From assembly GCA_964405335.1 (NCBI GenBank), contig CAYONP010000077.1:1-29202 (forward strand): a stretch of 29,202 nucleotides of DNA. The letters are read 5' to 3'. This stretch comes from CAYONP01 sp964405335 (GTDB lineage: Bacteria > Armatimonadota > UBA10988). Below the pieces are notes generated by a model. That model saw only the letters and a list, made by a program, of their open reading frames with translations, ran no database searches and had not been told where the DNA came from. Below, piece after piece: positions 22,024 through 29,202 of this stretch (position 1 is its first letter; every line of letters begins with the position of its first letter). A program made the translations under genes and the position numbers.

Positions 22024-23478
22024 ATGAGAATCCTCTACCTCGATATCGACTCCCTCCGCCCCGACCACCTCGGCTGCTACGGCTACCACCGCGCCACCTC
22101 GCCGAACATCGACGCGGTGGCGCAGCGGGCGGTGCGGTTCGAGCGCTGTTTCACCAGCGATGCCCCCTGCCTGCCTTCGCGGACGGCGATGTTCAGCGGG
22201 CGGTTCGGCATCCATACCGGCGTGGTCAACCACGGCGGGAGCAGCGCCGATCTCTGGCATCAGGGCGCCTCGCGCGGCTTCCGGAGCGACTTCTCGAGCA
22301 CCTGCTGGATGAGCCGACTGCGTGGGGCCGGGCTCTACCCGGTGATGATCTCACCATTCGCCGAACGTCACTCTGCGCACTGGTTCAACGCCGGTTTCCG
22401 CGAAATCTACAACCCTGGCAAGGGCGGCCTCGAGCGCGCCGACGAGACGCAGCCCTATGTGCTCGACTGGCTCGGCCGCAACGCCCGGCGCGACGACTGG
22501 TTCCTGCACGTCAACTACTGGGACCCGCACACGCCCTACCGCACGCCGGACGAGTATGGTAACCCCTTCGCCGACGACCCGCCTCCGGGCTGGCTGACCG
22601 AGGAGACCCGCCAGGCGCACTGGGATGGCTGGGGCCCGCATTCGGCGCAGGAGCCGTACGACGTGGTGCCGGGCGACGGCCGCTGGCCGCGGCAGCCCGA
22701 CCAGATCGACAGCCTCGACGCGTTCAAGCGCTGGATCGACGGCTACGACGTCGGCGTCCACTACGCCGATCACCACCTCGGCCAGGCGCTCAACCTGCTT
22801 GCTGACCAGGGCGTGCTCGACGAAACGGCGATCATCATCACCGCCGATCACGGCGAGAACCTGGGCGAGAAGAACATCTACGGCGACCACCAGACGGCCG
22901 ACAACCTGACCAGCCGCATCCCGATGCTGGTTGCCTGGCCGGGCGTCGAGCCGCGGGTCGACCGCGGCTTGTGCTACAACCTGGACCTCGCCGCGACGCT
23001 GACCGAACTGGCCGGCGGCTCCGTGCCCGAGGTGTGGGACGGCCGGTCGTTCGCCGGCGAGTTCCGCGCCGGGCGCGAGCAGGGGCGTGACCACCTGGTT
23101 GTCAGCCAGTGTGCCTGGAGCTGCCAACGAACCGTCGAGTGGGGCGACTGGCAGCTCATCCGCACCTACCACACCGGGTGGAAGATGTTCGCGCCGCTCG
23201 AGCTCTACCACCTGGCCGACGACCCGCACCTGCTGCACGACCTGGCCGGCGCGCGGCCCGAGGTGGTCAACCAGGGGCTGGCCATCTTGGAGCAGTGGCA
23301 CGCTGAGCAGATGGCCCGCTCGCCCCACGCGACCGACCCGCTGTGGACCACGATGCGCGAGGGCGGCCCGCTGCACACCCGCTGGTCGCCGCGCATGGCG
23401 GGCTATCTGGAGCGCCTGCGAACGACCGGACGAGCGCACCACGCCGACCGGTTGGAGCAGCAATACGCCCCTCGCTGA
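22024..23478 (+). CDS. Sulfatase (formylglycine-dependent, type I)
   Basis: A 484-residue sulfatase that should hydrolyse sulfate esters. The activation motif C-L-P-S-R (C49, P51, R53) is canonical for conversion of the cysteine to formylglycine by an anaerobic (anSME) or aerobic (FGE) enzyme, neither of which is in the window. Metal-site sequences are LDIDSLRPDHLGCYGY at the N-terminus and ITADHGENLGEK near residue 280. The motifs NYWDPHTPYRTP and the C-terminal EWGDWQLIRTYHTG with ELYHLADDP are typical. No signal peptide is visible, so it probably works in the cytoplasm on imported sulfated oligosaccharides. The ATG at 22024 gives the normal start; no good ribosome site is visible. The stop TGA is the first triplet of a 50-bp palindrome. 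Confidence 0.93.
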   Translation: MRILYLDIDSLRPDHLGCYGYHRATSPNIDAVAQRAVRFERCFTSDAPCLPSRTAMFSGRFGIHTGVVNHGGSSADLWHQGASRGFRSDFSSTCWMSRLRGAGLYPVMISPFAERHSAHWFNAGFREIYNPGKGGLERADETQPYVLDWLGRNARRDDWFLHVNYWDPHTPYRTPDEYGNPFADDPPPGWLTEETRQAHWDGWGPHSAQEPYDVVPGDGRWPRQPDQIDSLDAFKRWIDGYDVGVHYADHHLGQALNLLADQGVLDETAIIITADHGENLGEKNIYGDHQTADNLTSRIPMLVAWPGVEPRVDRGLCYNLDLAATLTELAGGSVPEVWDGRSFAGEFRAGREQGRDHLVVSQCAWSCQRTVEWGDWQLIRTYHTGWKMFAPLELYHLADDPHLLHDLAGARPEVVNQGLAILEQWHAEQMARSPHATDPLWTTMREGGPLHTRWSPRMAGYLERLRTTGRAHHADRLEQQYAPR

Positions 23479-23525
23479 AATAGGGACGGACCCGATTGTT
23501 AACAATCGGGTCCGTCCCTATTTCA
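23476..23525. repeat. Perfect 50-bp palindrome between convergent genes
   Basis: The two 25-bp halves are exact reverse complements, centred on GTT-AAC at 23500/23501. Each half runs TGAAATAGGGACGG then ACCCGATTGTT. The first TGA on each strand is the stop codon of the gene entering from that side: the sulfatase on plus, the phosphoesterase on minus. It would form a very long hairpin in RNA from either strand, so it can act as a bidirectional terminator. Its base composition differs from its surroundings and suggests an inserted repeat. Confidence 0.85.
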
Positions 23526-25469
23526 TAGGTTGGGCACCTCGTCGAGGAGCGCGCCCGTGGCGTCGTAGACCCGCAGGCCGATGCGTGGGCCGTCGACCTC
23601 GAACAGGCAGTAGTGGGTCGAGCGGGCGAACGCCGCGACGCGGTCGGCCCATGGCACGTCCGCATCCTGGCTGTAGAACGGCGCGCCGCAGCCGCCCGAG
23701 ACGATCTGCCAGACGGGGTGCTCGAACGCCGGGTCGAGGGTGGCGTCGACCAGCATCCGGCTGTAGTTGTGCTCATCGCCGCAGAGCACGGCGACGACCT
23801 TTGCGTGGCGGGCGACCAGGCTCCAGAATCGGTCGCGCATGGCCACCACGTCGCCCAGCGGCTGGCTCGGGTCGTTCAGTCCCTCGCCCGACTCGCCGCG
23901 CCAGTACATGGCATCCTCCACGTGGCCGCCGCAGGGGAACGGCGGCTCGTGCAGGAAGATAACGATGTGGTCGGTGTTCGGGTCGGCCTCGGCGGCGGCC
24001 AGGTCGCGCTCGAGCCAGGCGAGCTGGCGGTCCATGACGTAGCCCTCGCGGTTGCCGCCGAGCAAGCGCAGGGCGAGGGCGGTCTGGGCCTGGTCGCTCA
24101 TGTTCTCGGGCCCGCCCCAGCCGGCGGTGTACCAGTAGTTGGTGTTGAGCGCCACGAAGTGCACGTTGCCATAGGCGAACGAATAGACCGTCTCGTCATA
24201 CGGCGGGCCGGTGCGCGGGCCGCCGGTCTGTTCGGCGGCCGCCTCGGGCTCGGGCGGGCCGAAGCCGAACCGGCTGCCGCGCGGATTGACGAACAGCCCG
24301 GTGAAGATCGCCTCGCCGCTGTCAGCGCCCAGCCGGCCGCAGAAGGCCTCGATGGCGCGCTCTTCGCCCGGCAGCCGCAGATCAGTGTAGTCGCCGAGCT
24401 GCTCGTGGTTACCGACGCACTCATAGACCGGGATGCGCGCGGCCACCGGCTGCGTGGCCGCGCGCCAGGTGCGCAACTGCGAGATGTAGTCGCTGCGGCT
24501 CGAGGTGTAGCCGTTGACCAGGTCGCCGCCGAAGCAGATCAGGTCGGCGCCGCGGCGGTAGAGCGCGGTGAGGAAGTCCTGGACCACCGCCGAGTTCACG
24601 CCGTTGACCTGCTCGCGCGCCCCGCCGACACCCTCGCGGCTGTCGCTCAGGTAGCCGAAGCTGAACGGCCGCTGGCTGCCCGGCGACGGCGCGGTGCGGA
24701 AGCCGTAGCGCGGCGAGGCGAAGCCGCCAGCCGGCGCGATCTGATAGGCGTAGCGAGTGTCGGCGCGCAGGCCGTCGATCGGCACTTCGTGGTGGCGGGC
24801 GGCGTCGCGTTCGATCCGCCGGCCGTCGCTGAGCGTCACCGTCGCGGCGACGGGCTGGTCGCTGGTCCACGAGACGATCGCGCCGTCGTGCGTGACCCGA
24901 TCGATGAACGGCCCGTCGGTCAGGCAGGGCGCGCGCAGATAGCTGCCCTCGCCCGGCTCGCCCTCGCGCCGGTAGGCGAAGCGGCCGTCGTACTGTCGCG
25001 CGCGGCCGGCTTCGGGGTCCCACAGCTCGATCCGCCAGAAGACCGTTCCGCCGCCGCCGGCCACCAGGCCTGACTCGTACTGGCGGCTCTCGAGGCTGCC
25101 GACGTCGATGGCGATGGCGTGCTCGGTGGTCATCGGCTCCTCGCCGGCAGGCTCGGTCGCAGACTTGCGATAGCGCGGATACTCGAGTTCGGGCGAGAGC
25201 AGGTCGGCGCCGTAGTAGACTGTCGCCGGCGGGATGGGGCGAACGGTGGTGAACTCGAGTCTGGCCACCGACCCATCGAAGCTGCCGAGTCGCGGCGGGC
25301 TATCGAGCAGCAGGCCGCTGGGGTTGTCGACGCGCTCCACCTGCACGCTGCCCAGGTCGATGCTCGGCGCGGCGGGTGAGCGAACGATCGCCGGCGAGCT
25401 GGCCTCTTCAACGCGAGGGCCGCAGCCGGCCAGGGCGGCAAGGCCGAGACAGGTCAAGAGTTGACGCAT
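23523..25469 (-). CDS. Lipoprotein metallophosphoesterase with N-terminal Fn3-like domain
   Basis: A 648-residue exported protein. The ATG at 25469 has GGAG six bases upstream and opens a lipoprotein signal MRQLLTCLGLAALAGC, with lipidated Cys16. A first beta-rich region of about 120 residues is followed by an Fn3-like domain like that of purple acid phosphatases (about 186-260, PFIDRVTHDGAIVSWTSDQP). The calcineurin-like phosphoesterase domain starts at FGYLSDSREG (D276) and includes GGDLV (D316), GNHE (353-356), IFLHEPPFPCGGH and CGDEHNYSRM. The first motif is D-S-R where D-x-H or D-x-G is common, and the last is GDEHNYS instead of GHxH, but enough ligands remain for a metal site. It may act on phosphate esters outside the cytoplasm. 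It diverges from a secreted glycoside hydrolase gene with 130 bp between starts. Confidence 0.85.
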   Translation of the reverse strand: MRQLLTCLGLAALAGCGPRVEEASSPAIVRSPAAPSIDLGSVQVERVDNPSGLLLDSPPRLGSFDGSVARLEFTTVRPIPPATVYYGADLLSPELEYPRYRKSATEPAGEEPMTTEHAIAIDVGSLESRQYESGLVAGGGGTVFWRIELWDPEAGRARQYDGRFAYRREGEPGEGSYLRAPCLTDGPFIDRVTHDGAIVSWTSDQPVAATVTLSDGRRIERDAARHHEVPIDGLRADTRYAYQIAPAGGFASPRYGFRTAPSPGSQRPFSFGYLSDSREGVGGAREQVNGVNSAVVQDFLTALYRRGADLICFGGDLVNGYTSSRSDYISQLRTWRAATQPVAARIPVYECVGNHEQLGDYTDLRLPGEERAIEAFCGRLGADSGEAIFTGLFVNPRGSRFGFGPPEPEAAAEQTGGPRTGPPYDETVYSFAYGNVHFVALNTNYWYTAGWGGPENMSDQAQTALALRLLGGNREGYVMDRQLAWLERDLAAAEADPNTDHIVIFLHEPPFPCGGHVEDAMYWRGESGEGLNDPSQPLGDVVAMRDRFWSLVARHAKVVAVLCGDEHNYSRMLVDATLDPAFEHPVWQIVSGGCGAPFYSQDADVPWADRVAAFARSTHYCLFEVDGPRIGLRVYDATGALLDEVPNL

Positions 25470-25599
25470 GAACCGCTCCGCGGCACGGCCGAGGATAGCG
25501 CGGCGGGATTGCGATTCGGTTAGCGCGGTGATTGGGTTGCCCCGGCAGGCGCGCGGCGCAGGCGGGCGAATCGTGGTGCGCCCGATGCTGGAGCCCGCC

Positions 25600-28392
25600 A
25601 TGTCAAGATTGCTCCTGGTTCTGCTGGTGACGCTACCCGCCGCCGCGCAGACCTACCGCGACGACTTCGCCGGATATGATGACGGCGCCGATCCGGTGCC
25701 GGCGTGGAGCCCCGAGGCGCTCGGCTTTGTCGTCCGCGACGGCGCGCTCGACGGCGATGAGGGCCTCTGCCTGTGGCAGACGGTGCCGTTCGCGCGGCGG
25801 GTGCGGTTCACCTGCGATCTGACCGTCACCGCCCTGCCGCGGCGCGACGACGGCTGGCACACCGCCGGCATCGGCCTGCGTGTCGACGACCGCGACGAGT
25901 GGATGCTCAACCTGGTCCTGGCCCCCGCCGACGTGCCGGTCCGGCGCTACCTCGAGCAGCACGAGCGGCTCGACGGCGTCTGGCTGGCCGAAAGCGTCGA
26001 GGGCAGTCGGCTCGAGCACCTCGAGGGGTTCGGCGGCGACCATCCCTGGCAGGTCGGCGTCACCTATCGGCTCGAGATCGAGCTGCATGCCGATCGGGTC
26101 ACCGGTCGGGTCAGCGAGGGCGACCGGGTAGTCGGCAGGTTCGCCTGGCGGCTCGGCGGCGCGGTGCCCCAGGTGGTCACCGGCCGGCCGGTCCTCCGCG
26201 CCAACGGCCTGCGCGCGCGGTTCGACAACGCCGAGGCGACGGTGACCGAGACCGCGCCGGAGCCCACCACCGACCGCGACATCCCGCCCTGGGTTTCGCG
26301 CGACGCGCCCCAGATTGCCGAGCCGACCGGCTACTTCCGCGCCGTCGAAGTCGACGGCCGCTGGTGGCTGGCCGACCCAGAGGGCCGGGCCTACTTCGCC
26401 GTCGGCACCGACCACTGCCGATTTGACGGTCATTGGTGCGAGGCGCTCGGTTACGCGCCCTACGGCCGCAACATGCGGGGGCAATACGACTCGGTGGAGG
26501 CCTGGGCCGCCGAGACGGCCGAGCGGCTCGACGCCTGGGGCTTCAACACCGTCGCCGCCGGTCACGGGCCCGAGATGCGCCACCGCGGGCTGACCCACCT
26601 GCTGTTCGCCAGCTTCGGCAGCCGCTTTGCCGCGCGCGACTATCTCTGTGAGCCAATCCACTGGACCGGCTTTCCCAACGTCTTCAGCCCCGACTGGCCG
26701 CGCTTCTGTCGCCTGCTGGCCCGCCAGATGGCACGCGAGAGCCGCGATGATCCGTGGTGCTTGGGCACGTTCCTCGACAACGAGCTCGAGTGGTACGGCA
26801 AGGACGGCCACCTGGTCAACGAGGCCTTCCGCCGCGGCGCCGACCATGAGGCCAAGCAGGCCCTGCTCGCCTGGCTGATCGACCGCTACGGCGACCTCGA
26901 CGGCATCAACCGTGCACTCGGCACGGCCTACCGCAGCGCGCCCGACTTCCTCGCCGCGACCGAGCTGCCGCCGGCCAGTGACGCGCTGACCAACGTCCGC
27001 GATGGGTTCCTGCGCGTGATCGCCGAGCGCTACTTCCGGGTCGCCTACGAGGCGATGCGCGAGGCCGACCCCGACCATCTGGTCTGGGGCGCGCGGTTCG
27101 CCGGCCAGGCGCCGGTCGGCATCCTCGACATCGCCGGCCGCTACACCGACGTGTTCACCATCAACACCTACCCGCGGATCGACCTTGCCACCGGCCGGCT
27201 GCACGGCGTGCAGCAGCAGTTCACCGAGTATTACGAGCGAGTGCGGAAGCCGTTTGTGATTACCGAGTGGAGCTTCCCCGCGCTCGACAGCGGCCTGCCG
27301 TGCACCGCCGGGGCCGGGATGCGGGTCGACACACAGGCGCAGAAGGCCGACTGCTACGCCATCTTCGCCAACGCCATGGCCGACCTGCCGTTCATGGTCG
27401 GCTACCACTACTTCATGTGGGTCGACGAACCGGCGCTGGGCATCTCGTCGACCTTCCCCGAGGACAGCAACTACGGCCTGGTCAATGAGCAGAACGTGCC
27501 CTACCGCGAGCTGGTCGAGCGGGCGACGGTGATCAACCGCGGCGCGTTCGACCGCCACACCGGCAGCCGGCCGTACCTCGAGCCGCCGCATGAGCCGGCG
27601 TGGCGCACGGTCGAGGTCGCCGACGAGCCGCGCGAGGTGGCCGAGCTGCTGGTCGAGGTCGCTGGCGCGCGCTGGCGGGCCGCGCTCGGGCCGGGGCCGC
27701 TGTTCGGCGCGGTGGCCGCCGGCGACCTGCCGCTCGGCGAGGTGACCATCGCGATGCACCAGGTCATCGCCGGCGAGAACCAGTGGGTCTCGGCCGACAC
27801 GGTCGAGAGCATCGTGCGGTACGGCGACGCGCCGGTCTGGGACGTGGTCGTCGCGCTGCGCGGCGAGGGTGCGCCGATCACCGCGGTCGACCAGGCCGGC
27901 GTCCAGGCGCCGCGGCGGACCGGCCCGGCGCGGTACCGCGCGGCGGTGCGGCTGAGCGGCCATGCCGAGTTGCCGGTGGTGACCGTCCAGCCGCTCTGGG
28001 TCGAGAGCCTCGACGAGCGGCCGTGGCTGCTTGAGGAGGTCTTCGTGTTCAGCCGGCCGAGCATCGCCGGCGACCCGGACAACGACGTCGCCGGCGGGCC
28101 GGGCGTGCCGAACTACTATCTGCCCAGCGCGTTCTGGACCGACCCGGCCGCCGGCGGCGCGTTCGGCGCGGCGGTCAGCGGCGACAGCGCCTGGCAGCTC
28201 ACCTTTTGGAAGGACGAGGGCGGGCTGTTCCACCCCGACACACGGCTGCCGGTCCGTCAGACTCTGCACCAGGGCCAGCGCGTGACCGTGCCCGAGGCAC
28301 CGGGCGCCTGGCTCTATGCCCTGCGCGACGCCGACGGCTGGCGCGACCTGACCGCCGCCGCGCTGGCCGGGGCGACGCTGCTGCGGCGCTGA
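25600..28392 (+). CDS. Secreted clan GH-A glycoside hydrolase, agarase-like, with N-terminal LamG-like domain
   Basis: A 930-residue exported enzyme. The ATG at 25600 has GGAG six bases upstream and opens the signal peptide MSRLLLVLLVTLPAAAQ. Residues about 18-220 form a beta-sandwich like concanavalin/laminin-G or DUF1080 domains (YRDDFAGYDDG, GIGLRVDDRDEWMLN), often sugar-binding. The catalytic barrel spans about 235-680. The likely acid/base is E395 in FLDNELEWYG and the likely nucleophile E556 in FVITEWSFPA, about 160 residues apart as in clan GH-A. A TINTYPR strand and YHYFMWVDEP lie between and after them. The overall pattern is closest to GH50/GH86-type beta-agarases and GH42-like galactosidases, so a galactan is the best guess. 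A C-terminal beta-rich region follows. Sulfatases nearby suggest a sulfated substrate. Confidence 0.82.
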   Translation: MSRLLLVLLVTLPAAAQTYRDDFAGYDDGADPVPAWSPEALGFVVRDGALDGDEGLCLWQTVPFARRVRFTCDLTVTALPRRDDGWHTAGIGLRVDDRDEWMLNLVLAPADVPVRRYLEQHERLDGVWLAESVEGSRLEHLEGFGGDHPWQVGVTYRLEIELHADRVTGRVSEGDRVVGRFAWRLGGAVPQVVTGRPVLRANGLRARFDNAEATVTETAPEPTTDRDIPPWVSRDAPQIAEPTGYFRAVEVDGRWWLADPEGRAYFAVGTDHCRFDGHWCEALGYAPYGRNMRGQYDSVEAWAAETAERLDAWGFNTVAAGHGPEMRHRGLTHLLFASFGSRFAARDYLCEPIHWTGFPNVFSPDWPRFCRLLARQMARESRDDPWCLGTFLDNELEWYGKDGHLVNEAFRRGADHEAKQALLAWLIDRYGDLDGINRALGTAYRSAPDFLAATELPPASDALTNVRDGFLRVIAERYFRVAYEAMREADPDHLVWGARFAGQAPVGILDIAGRYTDVFTINTYPRIDLATGRLHGVQQQFTEYYERVRKPFVITEWSFPALDSGLPCTAGAGMRVDTQAQKADCYAIFANAMADLPFMVGYHYFMWVDEPALGISSTFPEDSNYGLVNEQNVPYRELVERATVINRGAFDRHTGSRPYLEPPHEPAWRTVEVADEPREVAELLVEVAGARWRAALGPGPLFGAVAAGDLPLGEVTIAMHQVIAGENQWVSADTVESIVRYGDAPVWDVVVALRGEGAPITAVDQAGVQAPRRTGPARYRAAVRLSGHAELPVVTVQPLWVESLDERPWLLEEVFVFSRPSIAGDPDNDVAGGPGVPNYYLPSAFWTDPAAGGAFGAAVSGDSAWQLTFWKDEGGLFHPDTRLPVRQTLHQGQRVTVPEAPGAWLYALRDADGWRDLTAAALAGATLLRR

Positions 28393-28414
28393 CGCGCGTT
28401 GGGCGGGAGGCCTG

Positions 28415-29059
28415 ATGGGTGATGTCCTGGTCATCGACGACGTGCTGCGCGAGCGTGGCTTCGACACGCCCGCGGCGCTCGAGCGCGGCCGCGAGCTGCT
28501 CTGCGAGGCGAGCCTGACGCGGCCCGGCAAGACGGGCATCTCGGCGGCCAAGCTCGAGGCCATCGACGAGGCCCTGGCCGCCGTCGACCTGGTCTGCGAC
28601 AACGCACAGTGCCAGCGGCTGGCCGGCTCCCGCGGCGGCGGGCGCGAGCGGCTGACCGTGAGTGCCAATGCCTGTCACGTCTGCGGCGGAAGTGACGCGG
28701 TGCGCGCCGCCGGCCGCATGGGCGAGGCGCTGGCCGGCTCGTCCATCCGGCGGATCCTGATCCTCGGCGGCACGCCGACGCAGCATCGCGAGCTGCGCGA
28801 CCTGGCCGCCGGCACCGCCATCGAGCTACGCTGCATCGACGGCTCGACCGGCGCCCACTCGAGCGAGACGGCTCGTTCGAACCTCGAGTGGGCCGACCTG
28901 ACCCTGATCTGGGCGAGCACCCCCATCTCGCACAAGGTCACCCAGGCCTACACCAACACGGCCAAGCAACGGGCGCGCTGCCCGCAGATCACCGTCTCCC
29001 GCCGCGGCATCCCCGCGCTGTGCGACGCCGTCGTCGAGCACCTGAGCCACCGCCGGTAG
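28415..29059 (+). CDS. DUF2325-like Rossmann protein with putative zinc cysteines
   Basis: A 214-residue cytoplasmic protein. The N-terminal third is helical (VIDDVLRERGFDTPAALER). Four cysteines form a possible zinc knuckle: C61-x4-C66 (CDNAQC) and C87-x2-C90 (CHVC). From about residue 113 the sequence RRILILGGTPTQHRELRDLA, the later DGSTG, WADLTLIW and SHKVTQAYTNTAK match the order of elements in DUF2325, a short Rossmann-like domain of unknown function (GG near the first strand, ADL, then SH before a helix with lysine). The match is by eye and moderate. GGGAGG precedes the ATG. It lies 22 bases after the glycoside hydrolase but has no obvious link to polysaccharide use. Confidence 0.75.
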   Translation: MGDVLVIDDVLRERGFDTPAALERGRELLCEASLTRPGKTGISAAKLEAIDEALAAVDLVCDNAQCQRLAGSRGGGRERLTVSANACHVCGGSDAVRAAGRMGEALAGSSIRRILILGGTPTQHRELRDLAAGTAIELRCIDGSTGAHSSETARSNLEWADLTLIWASTPISHKVTQAYTNTAKQRARCPQITVSRRGIPALCDAVVEHLSHRR

Positions 29060-29061
29060 TC

Positions 29062-29202
29062 GCAGGGTCCGCACCGCGGACCAAGCCACCATCCGGCGCG
29101 AACGTAGGGTCCGCACCGCGGACCAGGCCACCATCCGGCGCGAACGTAGGGTCCGCACCGCGGACCAAGCCACCATCCGGCGCGAACGTAGGGTCCGCAC
29201 CG
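29062..29202. repeat. 42-bp tandem repeat of a GTAG-headed REP unit, cut by the window end
   Basis: Three full 42-bp units (29062-29103, 29104-29145, 29146-29187) and the first 15 bases of a fourth. Each carries GTAG (GCAG in the first copy), GGTCCGC, loop ACC, GCGGACC, then a 21-bp spacer ending in CATCCGGCGCGAAC. Units differ only at the GT/GC start and at an A/G after the hairpin. The REP part is identical to the left half of the element at 3391. The units are all in the same direction, unlike the inverted pairs elsewhere. Confidence 0.85.

Noticed and set aside
25585..25599. ATG at 25585 as the start of the glycoside hydrolase
   Set aside because: It would put five residues (MLEPA) before a well-formed signal peptide and would place the GGAG inside the coding region. 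The ATG at 25600 has the better ribosome site.
25633..28668. A 1011-codon minus-strand open frame opposite the glycoside hydrolase
   Set aside because: Its composition mirrors the reverse frame of a GC-rich gene. The plus-strand protein has a signal peptide and catalytic motifs, so this is a shadow.
29062..29202. A CRISPR array
   Set aside because: The whole 42-bp unit repeats, including the spacer, so there are no unique spacers, and no cas genes are present. It is a tandem REP repeat.

Overview
This is a GC-rich (about 70%), densely coded bacterial window with 24 protein-coding genes, no RNA genes, and no gene-free stretch longer than about 240 bp. Many genes overlap by ATGA or GTGA, and GTG and TTG starts are used. 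The gene set includes sulfatases, a uroporphyrinogen-decarboxylase-like protein, MtaD, DUF4321, PolX with a PHP domain, a secreted clan GH-A glycoside hydrolase and an RND pump. It points to an uncultivated environmental lineage of the Planctomycetes, Armatimonadota or Hydrogenedentota kind. That placement is a guess from gene content and not a phylogeny.

Layout. (1) 131-3743, minus strand: an RND exporter and, upstream of it, a small DUF4321 membrane protein, separated by a REPIN-like repeat. (2) 3817-6484, plus: argB, then a tandem pair of paralogous PH-TM-PH-like membrane proteins that I cannot name. (3) 6473-8955, minus: a URO-D-like protein and an MtaD-type amidohydrolase, separated by a folded two-hairpin element. 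(4) 9049-19699, plus: a run of thirteen closely packed genes. These are a phasin-like protein, an AarF/UbiB kinase, rbfA, truB, polX, a sugar nucleotidyltransferase, three membrane or TPR proteins, moeA, a Nudix protein and two small paralogous membrane proteins. Spacings are a few bases or negative, apart from one 54-bp gap, so this is probably one transcription unit. (5) 19790-28392: two sulfatase-superfamily proteins flanking a GyrI-like effector-binding protein, then a lipoprotein metallophosphoesterase (minus) diverging from a secreted glycoside hydrolase (plus). This looks like a locus for degrading (possibly sulfated) polysaccharide. (6) 28415-29059: a Rossmann-like protein resembling DUF2325 with four possible zinc cysteines, followed by a 42-bp tandem repeat that runs off the window.

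The most distinctive feature is a set of intergenic elements built as GTAG plus a short hairpin with a 3-base loop, often as inverted pairs 65-77 bp long. The stems differ between copies but keep their base pairing. This is the architecture of REP/REPIN elements mobilised by RAYT (TnpA-REP) transposases, but with several different stem sequences in one neighbourhood and no RAYT gene in view. A separate perfect 50-bp palindrome at 23476-23525 supplies the TGA stop codons of both convergent genes around it.
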